Source of the DNA: Erigeron canadensis
Lineage: Eukaryota > Streptophyta > Magnoliopsida > Asterales > Asteraceae
Length of the DNA: 64,000 bases
Direction of reading: 5' to 3'
NCBI RefSeq assembly: GCF_010389155.1
Contig: NC_057769.1
Location: 3,534,001-3,598,000 of the forward strand
The position numbers and the translations under genes are program-made. The notes beneath the pieces are model-generated. The model had not been told where the DNA came from and did no database searches. It saw only the letters and a program-made list of their open reading frames with translations. Shown in pieces: positions 1 through 12,100 of the stretch (positions within the stretch are counted from its first letter, which is position 1; every line of letters begins with the position of its first letter).

Positions 1-3000
1 ATTACTTGTGCCAAGAAAGCTGATGCAGGTGGTGCAGACAGTGAAGTGGAAAATGGGAATCGATTTAAGTTCAATTTCGACTTTGGAAAGGTTTCTGATA
101 TGAAATCTTTAATACCCGTTATGAGTAACCCGTCTGCATCGGGTGGGACGTTGTTTGGGAAACGTAAGGACCCGAATACGGTTTTTGTTGCTGGAGCTAC
201 TGGGCAGGCTGGAATTCGGATTGCGCAGACTTTGTTAAGGGAAGGTTTTAGTGTTAGAGCTGGTGTCACTGAGCTTGGTGCTGCTCAGGAGTTGGCCCGT
301 TTGGCGGTTAATTATAAGGTACTAATTTGGGTTATTATCAATTTGAATGTTTGGATGATTATTTATTAGGGAAAATGTTATATAATAGCGATATACTTTC
401 GTTCTGGCTGTCCATTTTTATCTGGACAAGTATATTTAGATTCTAGACCTGGATAACTGGATAAGTATCAAAATGGGTTTTAAGTGCGTCTTTATAATTG
501 TTTTAAGGGATTGTTATGCTTATATTCCTTGAGGGTTTCATTTGTGATTTGTCTAATACACATGGGTGCTATACTGCTATGTTAGTTCCCTAAGATTAGA
601 GTTGGCAAAATAGGTGGGTCGGATAAACGTGTTATAAAAGGGTTGGGGCCAAAAAGGGTAATTTGGACAGGTTTACCAGAAAGACTTTTTACTTAGACTT
701 TTGTTAGTTATTACTCGATAATATATAATGTAAAAATAAATTAAGAATGAGATTGTGAATGTTGTATATGCAATAAAAATACACTTCAGGTAACTTTTGA
801 GTTTTGACCCATTTGCGTTTTAACAAGAATTCATGTACTACTCATTTGACCAGTTAGAAGTGAAACATGATCCTGATTGACTCATTCATAGCTAAACAGA
901 TCGACATTGCCACCTTTATCCAATCCCATTCCTATATGGGTGGCACTAGGTTCCTTATGCTTCCATGTCTAGGTCTAAATCCAAGAAATGGATCTTTGAG
1001 TACCATGTCCCTAACTCTTCCCGATAATTCTCTTTCACAAACTCTGCAGGTTATTTCAACCGAAGAATCCAAACGCCTTAATGCTGTTGAATCCACCTTC
1101 CAAGACCCTGAAGCCATAGCAAAGGCAATCGGGAATGCCACCAAAGCTGTAGTCACTATTGGTCCAGGTGAAAATGGTCCAACCACAGAAGTTAGCACAA
1201 CAGAAGCTCTGCAGTTCATTCAAGGTGCTCAATTGGCGGGTGTCAACCATGTCACCATAATCTATGACACTGCCATAGAATCTTTCACCTCAACCAACAA
1301 CGTACTAGATGGGCTCTCATTGTTCTTTAACAACTTGTTCTCAAACACACAACCTTTGACATTGAAAGAGTTTCTTGATGGTCTAATTGAAACGGATGTA
1401 AAGTATACCCTGATCAAGACAAAACTAACAGCCGACTATGGTTCTGAGAGTTCATACAACTTTGTTGTGACTGCAGAAGGCATCACCGGGGAAAACGACT
1501 ACAAAGTAATGTAATGTAATGTATGCCATTGGTTCTATGATTCAAGTAGTGTTAGATCTTTGAAAACTTTCGTTAAGAAAGAGTACAAGAGTTGAAGTTA
1601 TTTGCAAGTCTAATGTGTTAATATTCAAGGAACTAACCAAACTTTAATCCTGAAAACTATAGGTGACAAAGTCTCAGATTGCATCTTTGGTGGCAGATGT
1701 TTTCTCTAACACGGAAGTGGCGGAAAATAAGGTATAAACTCAAACTGCAAGTATGTTAAAAAAAGGAAAGTTTCAAAATCTTTCCATTTCGTCCAAAACT
1801 AGTAGACATGACAAAATGGGCAGGTTGTATAATGCAGGAAATGGGTTCAAACAAGACTGCTATTTTGTACAAGTCAAAACGGGTCGGGTTGGGTGTTAGG
1901 CTGTTAGCTATGATTAAAGATAAAGATATATATAGAGTTTTTGGCTGGGGAATATTGAAAATTTGAAAAAACAAAAGTGTTGTATGACTACATGTAATCT
2001 TGCTTCATGTTTTGGTTGAAAAAGTATTTTTGCAGCTCAAAGCTATGACTATTCGGGTCAACACTGATTAAATCTAGCAATAAGCCAATAACCTCGTTAT
2101 ACAACATAAGTGGGTTAATTATTTGTTAGGTTGTGGAAGTTGCTACAAGTCCTGATGCAGCCGCAAAGCCAGTGAGCGAACTTTTCAGGTAATGTATGAA
2201 AGTTTAAAATTTAAATGCAACAAAAAAGAAAAAACTTGCTATTGGCATTTGTTTTGCTTTGTTTTATAAGTCATATAGCTTAGATATGGTCTGATAATGT
2301 TGACAAATTTACCCATTAATGCATCAGCTTTACATATCAGTTATATCTAATGGGTCAAATGGGTTAAACTAAAAGATTTAACTAAAATGGGAACGGGTTA
2401 GTTGGTCTTTGGAAGTCATCACAAGTGTATGCAGATGTACATATAAGTTGTGTCATTATATAAAGTTAACTTTAAAGGTGAATTTGTATTATCAACAAAA
2501 GTATTTACAAACAAATACTAGCACACTGGAATAACCATGCACTATTCTACCATCTATTCTCATACAATTTCATTCTATACATTCCTAACAGACTGACTCA
2601 AATGCAAATACAAAACAGAAAACACAACCAGAAACCAACATACTAGTGCTAGAAAGGGACCAAGAAGTGTCATCTTACACCACTCTCTATTCCCTTTCGC
2701 ACACACTAGTCTAGAATCACCAAAGCCTAAATTCAGAGACATACTTCCAGTCTTCAGCTTTAACTGGCAAACAATGCATTATTCTTCCAAACAAGATTCC
2801 AAATTGCAGCCACTTTCATCACATTATTAGATTTCTTCACTCTCAAAGCAAGCAGCTTGAATCTAATAACATCTTTTATTATTCTGCATACGTCCTCCTC
2901 ACTTCTCTTTTCCATCCTGAAAAGCCTTGAATTCCTTTCCTGCCATATATAATAAACAGTAGCAGCCAGTACTAGTTTATTTACAATCACACTAATGCTA

Positions 3001-4222
3001 TTCTGCATTATCTTATCAGCAATCTCCTGAATACAATCCTCCAATTTGACTCCCATATTCACCAATTGAGTCATACTCTTCATACATTCCCAGATTTTCA
3101 TTGCATAATGACATTGAAAAAAGAGATGAGCATGACTATCAACAACTTCTTGACAGAATGGACACTTTAAACTACCATCCTGCTGCCATTTTTCCAATCT
3201 ATCCTGAGTCATTAACCTCCCCTGTAAAGCTAACCATAGAATAAAAGCATGTTTAGGAACCATTTGTGCAAACCAAACAACCTTTTTCCAGCCAACCTCT
3301 GGTCTATTATCTCTAAGATCTTCCCAAGCTTGTTTTGTACTAAAATTCACAATTTGATTCTCATTATTAATCCACTGAACTTTATCTTTCTTATCAATCT
3401 GCCATACTGGTACCTCAATATTTCCAATACTAGGAAACCTTGATACCCAATCACTTGGCCGTGTCATTATATAAAGTTAGAATATTTAGTAACCATGTTA
3501 ATCACATTAGCAACTTTCTAAGGTTCAAAAGTAAATGTTTGTGGGTCAGCTTCATTATCTCAACCCTGCCATTCATTTTGTCATCTCTAACCCGCTGACC
3601 CAATATCAGATAACTGTATGAGGTTTGACCCTTTCTAAAATGCATTTCTTCTAGTGTAATTCCTGAGGACGGTAGACGACAAGCTTATGCAGAAACCATT
3701 GCAAAGGCCAAGGCCGAGGAAGCCGTGAAAGCTGCAGAAAAAGCAGCTAAAGCTGCTGCAAAAGCAGAGAATGAGGTGAAAAGGTTGGAACCAGCCTCAT
3801 CATCAAGTGTAGATGAAGACGTCCAGGATCGAGGCACAACAGCACGAAAGTCATTAAGTGACCTAATGGACCGATTAAAAACTGCCAGGCTTGCCAGCAA
3901 ACCCACAGAAAAATCCGAGCCTATAGCTGAAGATGACCCAGACCAAGATAGCGCACCAGGGTTAGCGCTCTCATGGGAAAAACTAAGCTCGGGGTTCGCA
4001 TCAGCAGTTAAGAATAACCCCATCGAGCTGCCTAAAGTACAAATTGCAACAGTCAGAGGTCAAGCCAAGGCTAGGACTTTGCCATCAAAGCAAGCTGTGG
4101 TCAAGAAACCAGCAGCTAAAAAGGTGGCACCAGTGCAGCCCAAACCAAAAGAGTCTAAAGCAGAAGTGAGGAAGATTTTCGGGGGAGTGTTTCAGCAGGA
4201 AACCATTTATGTTGATGATTAA
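1..4222 (+). CDS. PTAC16: PTAC16, plastid transcriptionally active chromosome protein 16 (5' partial)
   Basis: NAD(P)-binding Rossmann-fold protein of the plastid nucleoid and thylakoid, known from the plastid transcriptionally active chromosome. Exons that keep frame with GT-AG borders: <1-318, 1050-1505, 1663-1731, 2130-2188, 3655-4222 (stop TAA 4220-4222), giving 489 visible residues. The glycine-rich dinucleotide motif GATGQAG lies in the first exon. The second exon carries family sequence such as NATKAVVTIGPGENGP. The last exon starts with an Ala/Lys/Glu-rich probable coiled coil (EAVKAAEKAAKAAAKAENEV) and ends with the family C-terminus FGGVFQQETIYVDD. The Arabidopsis protein is about 510 residues (from memory), so only the transit peptide and first residues should be missing upstream. 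The reading frame is open to base 1, so no start codon is assigned. Intron 4 is enlarged by a LINE. Family assignment is firm; the role in anchoring or regulating plastid transcription is known only from the family. Confidence 0.93.
2469..3460 (-). mobile_element. 5'-truncated LINE with zf-RVT domain, in PTAC16 intron 4
   Basis: A non-LTR retrotransposon fragment inserted antisense to the host gene. It is bounded by a perfect 19-bp target-site duplication (2450-2468 and 3461-3479, GTGTCATTATATAAAGTTA). On the minus strand an open frame of about 230 residues covers the C-terminal part of ORF2: the reverse-transcriptase zinc-binding region with CPFC followed by H-x-H and FFQCHYA, then the usual tail with YYIWQERN. 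The reverse transcriptase and endonuclease domains are absent, as expected for 5' truncation. Its 3' end (low coordinates) is AT-rich without a long poly-A and resembles the end of the second LINE at 29711-30904. The intact frame and perfect duplication suggest a fairly recent insertion. Confidence 0.88.
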
Positions 4223-4532
4223 TAGATTTCTTTATTTACATCTTCCATTTATACTGTGAATTGTAGTTGAATCCTTGATGGACGAATGCTGGTTTAACCA
4301 GCTCGAGCATCAACTTATTCACATGTATCTCGTTTTTTGGTCATCTCATATTTTTCTTTCCCGAGTTGCAATATGTTATTCAGTTATAAGGGCATGAACT
4401 TTGTAAAAATTCATTCAGATTCGAAACAACTTAGTATAATTTAACGTTTACAACCCAGAAGAATACGATGAAACAAATTTCTCAACATATTATCCACTTG
4501 TTTAATTTTATTAATTCAATGATGTTTGGACA

Positions 4533-5176
4533 AACAAACCCAAACACAAAACCAAGACAAGAAGAATATGCAAGTCCATGATCATAATCTCATTATTCCT
4601 TTCCAAAATCTTGAACTTGCTCTTGATTTTATCCACTAATTCTTGTTCCCAAACAACCAAAACAATGTCAAGACTCAAGACTACCCATAATATTCTCTAC
4701 CCAAATCATAAATCTACCCCGTTGTCATAAGAACTAGGCACATTAGGATTCAATATGTCAGATCATGGTGGCTCCCAAACATAACCCGTGGCTTCCTCTT
4801 TCTAGATCAAACCCCTATACAGCACCTTCCCTGATCGACCACTTAACCTCCAGTGCGCGTCTCTAATGAGACCATGATTGGGAAAGGCGTCCCTCGCATC
4901 ATAAAAATAGCTAGCACGAGTGATTGAGGAGACATTCAAGGCGGAGAACAACAGTGTGAGGTGGTAGATTATGGCGGACGATGACTCTGTGTCCTTCCAA
5001 GAGAATTTGGTGGAGGTATATTGAAATAATATGAATATATGATCACAATGGTTACTACTATGTTGGTATGAATTCGGAAACTAGTATGTCTAATAGTCTT
5101 ATTTCATTTGGAATGGGTTTTGGTGGTGCTAGAATTGCTTTAATTTACCCTCTTGTTGAGGTTTTAGCCAAGAACA
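4533..5176 (+). pseudogene. Broken tandem copy of the DUF604 glycosyltransferase gene
   Basis: Nucleotide similarity to the intact gene at 6375-7974 runs from its N-terminal codons (4555-4600 matches 6405-6450) through the catalytic region (4767-4990 matches 6660-6875) to the GFGGA segment (5100-5176 matches 6970-7047). The copy is interrupted by deletions and frameshifts. A TAG replaces a tyrosine codon just before the Met-Ala-Asp-Asp-Asp stretch near 4970, so it cannot encode an enzyme. The second and third exons are not seen after 5176. Same orientation and a 1.2-kb gap point to local duplication followed by decay. Confidence 0.85.
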
Positions 5177-6374
5177 TCATATATTATGCACCTTGTGAGT
5201 TGTGACAAAAGTGTAGATAACTTGCTTTCTACTCGACTTTTAAATACCATATTTTTATCATACAAAAATTTACGTGAAACCTATTTAGATGTGCATTTAA
5301 TAAAACTTTGCCACAAGTCGAAGAATTAAAATCATTCAAATAATCAAACTATTTAAAAGTAAACCGATTTTATGTCGATAATAATGAGTTTCAAAAACAA
5401 ATCTTACACACATTCCAAAACTTCATAATCAAACTTTTATAACAGATATTCTGAAACGGTCTCATATTGTCAATTATTATATAAATATAGAAAAGAGATC
5501 CAGATTCCAGGATATGGGACTTTATATCACACAATCCACAATTATTAGTTCTTCAGTTTTATATGAATTCATCACCCGAAAAAACATGGCTTAAAGTAAC
5601 TTCAAATTAACGTAATTAGATATATACTCATTTGCACCCAAATTTCAACATGGAAAAAAAAAATGATATGGGTATATATGTTGTGAATGAAAGCCTACCA
5701 AAAATCGTGTTAGAGCTTGTAAAGGAATCATTACCGGTTTTCTTTAAAAACATGTGAGACTCATGCATGAGTTTTAGTAACGAATCATTATGAAATGTAA
5801 AGAACAAAAGGTTAATTACCAAAAGGAAATTGAAGATGAAACTAGCATTCCTTGATCTTTTTATCTGTAATGATACCCCTGCAAAGTGACAACAACGAAA
5901 GTTTTTTTGCAGTCGCTACGGATCATCATCCATTTGATAAGTTGACACGGTATAACTAATATTAGTATTGAATCTATAATAAGCGTAGCATACTTTACAT
6001 TGTAATGTAGATGATTAAAGAATATTTTGGTTTTTCAGACCATCTTTCCCCTAATTAAACTTTGTCTCGTATCATTATGAAAAAGTGAATAAAAGAGTTC
6101 ACTTTACCCAAATAATTAACAATGGCATGAAAAATGTTGCTAAAGGAACATGTTAAAACTACACAAGAATTGCACCTATCATATTCACATGATAAACCAA
6201 CTTTAAAGTGTTGATAAAATTTAATTTCAAGAAACTATACTCACTCGCTAAAAAAACTACATAAGGAATGAGAAAGAAAAACTTGGTTAGCTATATCAAT
6301 CTGTTCAACAATTAAAAAAAAAAAGAAGAGCTACTTCAATACCAATTCACTTGTTAGCCTCACCATATCCAAAA
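5177..6374. other. Spacer, 5' flank of the DUF604 glycosyltransferase gene
   Basis: AT-rich sequence without a convincing exon. It presumably holds the promoter and 5' UTR of the gene starting at 6375; I see no diagnostic promoter element. Confidence 0.6.
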
Positions 6375-7974
6375 ATGTTTAAACAAACCCATAAAAAATC
6401 AAGAACAAGAAGAATACGCAAATCCATCATCATAATCTCACTATTCCTCACCTTAATATTGATATTCATCTTCTTAACAAATACTCGTTCCAAAACAACC
6501 CAAATCGTATTACCCAATTTCAATCTCAACTATTTGAAGAACACTCATAATACCCTATACTCGAATCCCCAAACTACTCTCACCGATATCATATTTGGCA
6601 TTGCGGGTGTTGTAAAAACTTGGGACACAAAGAAACACTATATTGAATCATGGTGGAACTCAAACGTAACCCGTGGGTTCCTCTTTCTAGATAAGGCCCC
6701 TATCAAACTCCTTCCATGGTCTCCCACTTTACCATTGGTACGTATCTCTAATGAGATTGCAAACCAAAAAGGCGTCCCTTTCACCCTTAGAATTGCACGG
6801 GTGATTAAAGAAACTTTCGATGCAGAGAATAAAGATGTGAGGTGGTATGTGATGGCGGATGATGATACTGTATTCTTTTTGGACAACTTGGTGGAGGTTT
6901 TAAGCAAATATGATCACAATGGTTACTATTACGTTGGTATGAATGCGGAAAGTATCCTATCAAATAGCCAGTTTTCATTTGGGATGGGTTTTGGTGGGGC
7001 TGGATTTGCTTTGAGTTACCCTCTAGCCGAGGCTTTGGCCAAGAATTTAGATGTGTGTCTTGTAAAGTATCGAGATCTTCATGGAAGCGATCATATTGTG
7101 CAATCTTGTGTGGCTGATCTGGGGGTTTCACTTACCCAAGAAAAGGGCTTTCATCAGGTAAATTTCCTTTACACTATAGAGCTGTTTAGAGAAAGGTTCT
7201 ATCCTATTATAGAAAAGGTCACAATTCCTATCCTGACTTTTTAGACCTTTTTGATGCAGATTGATCTACACGGAAACATATCAGGTCTTTTATCAGCACA
7301 CCCTCAGACTCCTTTGGTCTCTCTCCACCACCTTGATGCCGTACAACCAATATTCCCTGCCATGGACCGCCCCCAATCACTGAAACAGCTAATGAAAGCA
7401 GCAAAAATAGACCAGTCAAGGCTACTCCAACAAAGCATTTGCTATGACAACCATAAAAACTGGAGTTACTCTTTGTCTTGGGGATACTCTCTGCATATAT
7501 ACGAGACATACATGACACCAAGCCTTTTACAAGTACCCATACAGACGTTTGTTGAGTGGCGAAAAGGAGCGCATCCTGCTTTCATGATGAATACTAGGGA
7601 TGTTTCAAAGGCGGATCCATGTAAAGTTCCTCATTACTTTTATTTTGATTCCGTGGAGGAAACCGATTATGAAGGAAGGCGCGAGCAGGTGGTGACAAGT
7701 TATGTTCGGAAATTTCCACGGCGGTTGTCGCCTTGCTTGGTGAATGGGACCAGATCGGCAAATTATGTGGAAAAGATTATAGTGATCTCTCCAGTGAAGA
7801 GACATAAAATGGTGAGCACTATACATATCTATTTTCATGTTTATTTCTTAATCTTCTTTTGTTTGTTTTCAGGAGGGAGCTAGAAGAGAATGTTGTGATA
7901 TAGTGAATCTGGACAACAAGAATGTTACAACGATCACGCTTAGGCGTTGCATGAAATATGAAATGATTGGGTGA
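6375..7974 (+). CDS. DUF604 / Fringe-like glycosyltransferase, type II membrane protein
   Basis: Predicted Golgi glycosyltransferase of the plant DUF604 (beta-1,3-galactosyltransferase-like, Fringe-related) family; donor and acceptor are unknown. Exons 6375-7157, 7260-7811 and 7873-7974, all phase 0, give 478 residues. The first in-frame ATG is at 6375; the open frame begins earlier only with non-ATG codons. Residues 1-16 are basic and are followed by a hydrophobic anchor at about 17-34, the type II topology of Golgi transferases. The metal-binding Asp triad is in MADDDTVFF (Asp 162-164). GMGFGGAGFALSYPLAEAL and GSDHIVQSCVADLGV follow. The second exon opens with IDLHGNISGLL, the start of the DUF604 region, and continues to HIYETYM and FVEWRKG. 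The third exon has a Cys-Cys pair and ends in MKYEMIG. A decayed copy lies 1.2 kb upstream. Confidence 0.9.
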
Positions 7975-9108
7975 TTCTTATTAGTCTGAAATTCTAAATT
8001 TTTTGATATTCTTGTTCATTATTTATGATATGATCCTGGCGGTAAGTAATACTTAAAGCTTGATCAGAGACACATTTCATAGGTGTCCATTTATAAAAAA
8101 TTTAGTCAGTTCAAGTATACCTTATTGCAGCGTTGTAAAAGTAGGATTACAAGGCCAAGTAATCGTGGACTACTGGCTACAACGTCAATGATCCACAGTA
8201 TGCCAAAAATTGGTTTGGTCAAAACTTGGTGAGCTTAGTGTTAACTCGGTCAAACACGCTCAAAATTGTACAACTACCGAATTGTACAATTATGCCTTAT
8301 TGTGAAGGATTTCAGCAAGTGAAATGAAGAAATTAGTTATGGTAACTGGTCACATGGCTCAAAAAGTCGACAACTCACCTAAAATGAATTCAAATGCACA
8401 CAACTTTTTGGAACTTTTAATACCAAACAATCATAATATTATTACATATTATGATACTTTTGTAATCAGGCTCAGATACATTATTGTTTACAAAATTAGA
8501 AGCAGCGAGAGAAAATAACGGGTGACGGGCTACCCAACCCGGAACGATTTGTTTTGACCCAAACAACCAAACCCATTTTGGCATGTTACCCAACCATCCT
8601 ATTTGCCACCTCTACAGCTCTACTTAGAATCCAAAAGAATATACACTAATGCCCCTCAAAAAAGGTGGATAGTCTTTAAATTATTATCTAGATAATTAGA
8701 CGTGGCAAAACAAGGTAATCAAAATGATATCAAATGAGCTGGTTTGCCAACAAAAACCAAATTAGTTCATGGCTCAATTGGGTTGTATCAGATAGGTTGA
8801 CTGTCAAGATATTTTTCTTATACGACTCAAATGGACCAATTTGTCACCAATAATCTTCAAATAGAGGCGAGGAGTAGTATAAGTCTCCAAATGATGAACT
8901 TCATACGCACATGTATAATAACAAAAAAAAAAAACACCCAAAATTCAAAATCGAGTTCACTCATCTCAGAAATACGTTTGATATGATTCTACAATAGTAA
9001 TGAACAAATCAATCACACAGTGAGCAGTGGTGGATCAAAATGATTACCTTAATCATTGCACATTGGACATACTTGGGGAAGTCGACAATCCTCCTCTATT
9101 CTGTTCTA
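7975..9108. other. Spacer between two convergent genes
   Basis: 3' flanks of the DUF604 gene (+) and SMO2 (-). The stretch at 8520-8630 (ACCCAACC, TTTTGACCC, then TTTGCCACCTCT) is the degenerate end of a repeat family seen many times in this window. No gene seen. Confidence 0.55.
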
Positions 9109-12100
9109 TTAGTTCTCTTTACACTCGGCTACCTCTTCACTTTTCAGTGCCTTCAATTTTCTGTAGCCGTGGTCTGTACCAAATATCCTGATAAAAAGAT
9201 CTAAATAAGACCATCAAATAAAATATAAATGCGCCAAAAAGGTCTGGGTATACAGGTTGGGTTGGATTGACCAGGAATACTTATCTTCTAAAAAAAAAAT
9301 CTCTTTGTACAAATAGTGATTACGCCCGCCATTTCAATAATAATCTAAATTTTAAAGATACTGGTTTAAGATCTTAATATCTTATACACTAAGACTACAC
9401 TTTGAACAACTTCGATCCATTTGACAGACTTCCTTTTGGAATAGTTTTTTTTTTTTTTTGTATATACCTATTAAAGATGGGTGCATACCTAATTTGATTT
9501 TAACCTTTAATAATCAGAAGTATAACATGGTTATGCAAAGATAAAAACTAACTAATGCGCCATTAATCAGATAACCATATTGAGCCTTACCAGTCCATGT
9601 AGACAAAAGTTGACGAGTAGTTGCCTGACTTGGTATAGATAAGCCGGTGATGATAATCATGAAAATCAGACCTAAGGATTTCCAAGAAAAAAAAAAAATT
9701 ATCATCCAATATGGACAGTCGGTGGTAAATACAAACTATGGTTACTAACCCTCCATATAAAGGCAGAAAATTTGAGAGGCTCCAGGGGAAATGGTAACCA
9801 CAATGTGCCTCAACTGTCTCCAAAACTCTCACCATCATCCACAACCAAAGGGTTATCAAATGAGGCCCTGTGATAGCAGGCCCAAAAATGGTAGCAAACC
9901 CAAGGAATAAAATTTCAGCCGGATGCGCATATTCAGAAGTCAATCCAAAAGGCGTTGCATATCTGTAAACCAGACACCATACGTATCACTTAAAGGTATC
10001 ATGTTTGAAAAATTAATTATAGATGGGTCGATTCAGGTGATTCGATATTGAATAATGGGTAATGAATAATGATCCCTACACAAAACATTTTTGCCATACA
10101 CAAAAATGTAGGTGTATGGCAAAAATTATTATGTAAGGATCACCACCCTTCAATAATGGGTCAAATGATTGAAACAAAAACAAATTAGCTAAAAAGGAGC
10201 AGGTCAAACATCACACAAAATTATACCGAATGGAAACAGCCTCCTAAATCTGTTTATTCAGTTAACTCATTAATAATATAGTCTTCAAATAGTATCGTTT
10301 TCTATCATATTCAACACGCTAATTATCTATAAAAATAATTTCACAATTTAGACAGTAGTTTTCTGGTCAACGAATCTGAGCAGACAATTTTCAACCTTAC
10401 CAAAAAGAATCCTATTTTGACCCACCAATAAACAGGTATGACTTATGAGATTTTGATCAGTCATTTGTTTCAGGTGATATTTTATCAATATTGATAGCAT
10501 AGAAAAATATCAAAATGCAACAGAGATTAGAATATAATAACACACGCACTCATGATGGACACTGTGGATGTGCTTGTACAGCCATTTGGTATGTAAAATC
10601 CTGTGTCCCCAATAGAATATGAAATCTTCCACAATGAAGTAGAACAGAATCTGAGTTGATATAACTTTCCTGTATAGTAGAAAAGCAAATGAATAACTTA
10701 CCCAGATAAGATACACAAAGAGGTATAAGAAAGAGACAGAAGAACATGACTTCTATTAAGTATAGAAGTAAAACAAAATACAAGTATATACTTTCTGAAA
10801 GTAGGGTGTTGATGATCCAGTAACACCGGGGGAAGTATAATAGAGATGGCAATTTTTCGACGTATTTACTTATAAACGAGTCGATTGAGGGCCAAGTATT
10901 ATCTCAAGTAGATCATATGAGTAAAGCAAACAGAGTTAGCAAAAAGAAAATGGGTCAAATGGGTTGGAAGTTGCATAAAGTCAGACTTGATGCATACATG
11001 CTCCTAAGTTATCTATACTCCTTATATAAACAAACTACCCCCTTCCAAATTAAACACTCTACCTTTAAATTCCTTATTTTACCCTTTTAATTTACACTAC
11101 CACCAAACACTTTAATCTTGAAATATCGAAAATACCCTTAGGAAAACCTTAATTTGTCTCCCTTCCCTTCCCCGGAAGCTGCTCACATATTATACCAAAA
11201 AACATACTCATACATCCCCCGAAACAAAACACACACATACATCCCTTGAGAACCGCCTCCCTCTAGAACACACATAGCCACCGCCCCCAAAAACCGCCGT
11301 TCCCGCCGTCTAAAACACACATAGCCATAGATACGGTGATCCGGATATCACGCGGGTACCGCTACTTAACCAGCATTTTTTTCCTATGCCCCGCTGCATC
11401 GCGCGGGTACAAGGCTAGTTTTATTTATATATTTAGATTATTCTTCTAACTATATTGTCTTTCTAATCATGATTAACACATCAATGAAATACTAAGGACA
11501 TGTTGGTCAGTCAATTTCCTCATACTAAAATGGCTGTTCAACCCAAACCCACCTGGACCCATCTGTTACCCAACCCATTAGAGCAGCCCATCTTGCCAAC
11601 TCTAGTACATACAGTGATCTACTAAAGCAGTAGCATATAAAGAACCTGTAAATACCAGGACGGCAGTGGAAGACTGCTTCTCATTCCCATAAATTTGAAG
11701 ACAGGATAAGAGGCAAGTGTAACAGGTAGATTGACACAAAAATGATACAGCAGTAGGCGAGTAATACATTTCCCTTGAGCTTCAGTAGTGTTATTTTTGG
11801 CCTGCAAAAATATTTTGTTAGTTAAAGATAAAAACAAAATGGGTGCAGTTAATATATGTGAAAGGGTATCTTGAGCAAACGACTTACATAAACAACAGTG
11901 ATATTTTAAATCCCACATTTGGTACAGAAATCTATTATATATTGATCAAAGGTTATAGGAGAAATCAAAACCTGAATTTTGTACTTTTTGAACCATCCTG
12001 CCCTTTCCATGAATATGAATGGAAGTCCTGATAAGAAGAATACGGCTTCATGAAGAATAAAGCTACCAACACATGCCAGCTGAAAGTCACTGAAGTGAGT

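Noticed and set aside
932..1250. Minus-strand open frames opposite PTAC16 exon 2
   Set aside because: They mirror a well-supported sense exon and look like nothing known.
2760..3467. A functional host gene antisense in PTAC16 intron 4
   Set aside because: It is the tail of a LINE ORF2 with target-site duplications; the apparent Met start lies in the duplicated target sequence.
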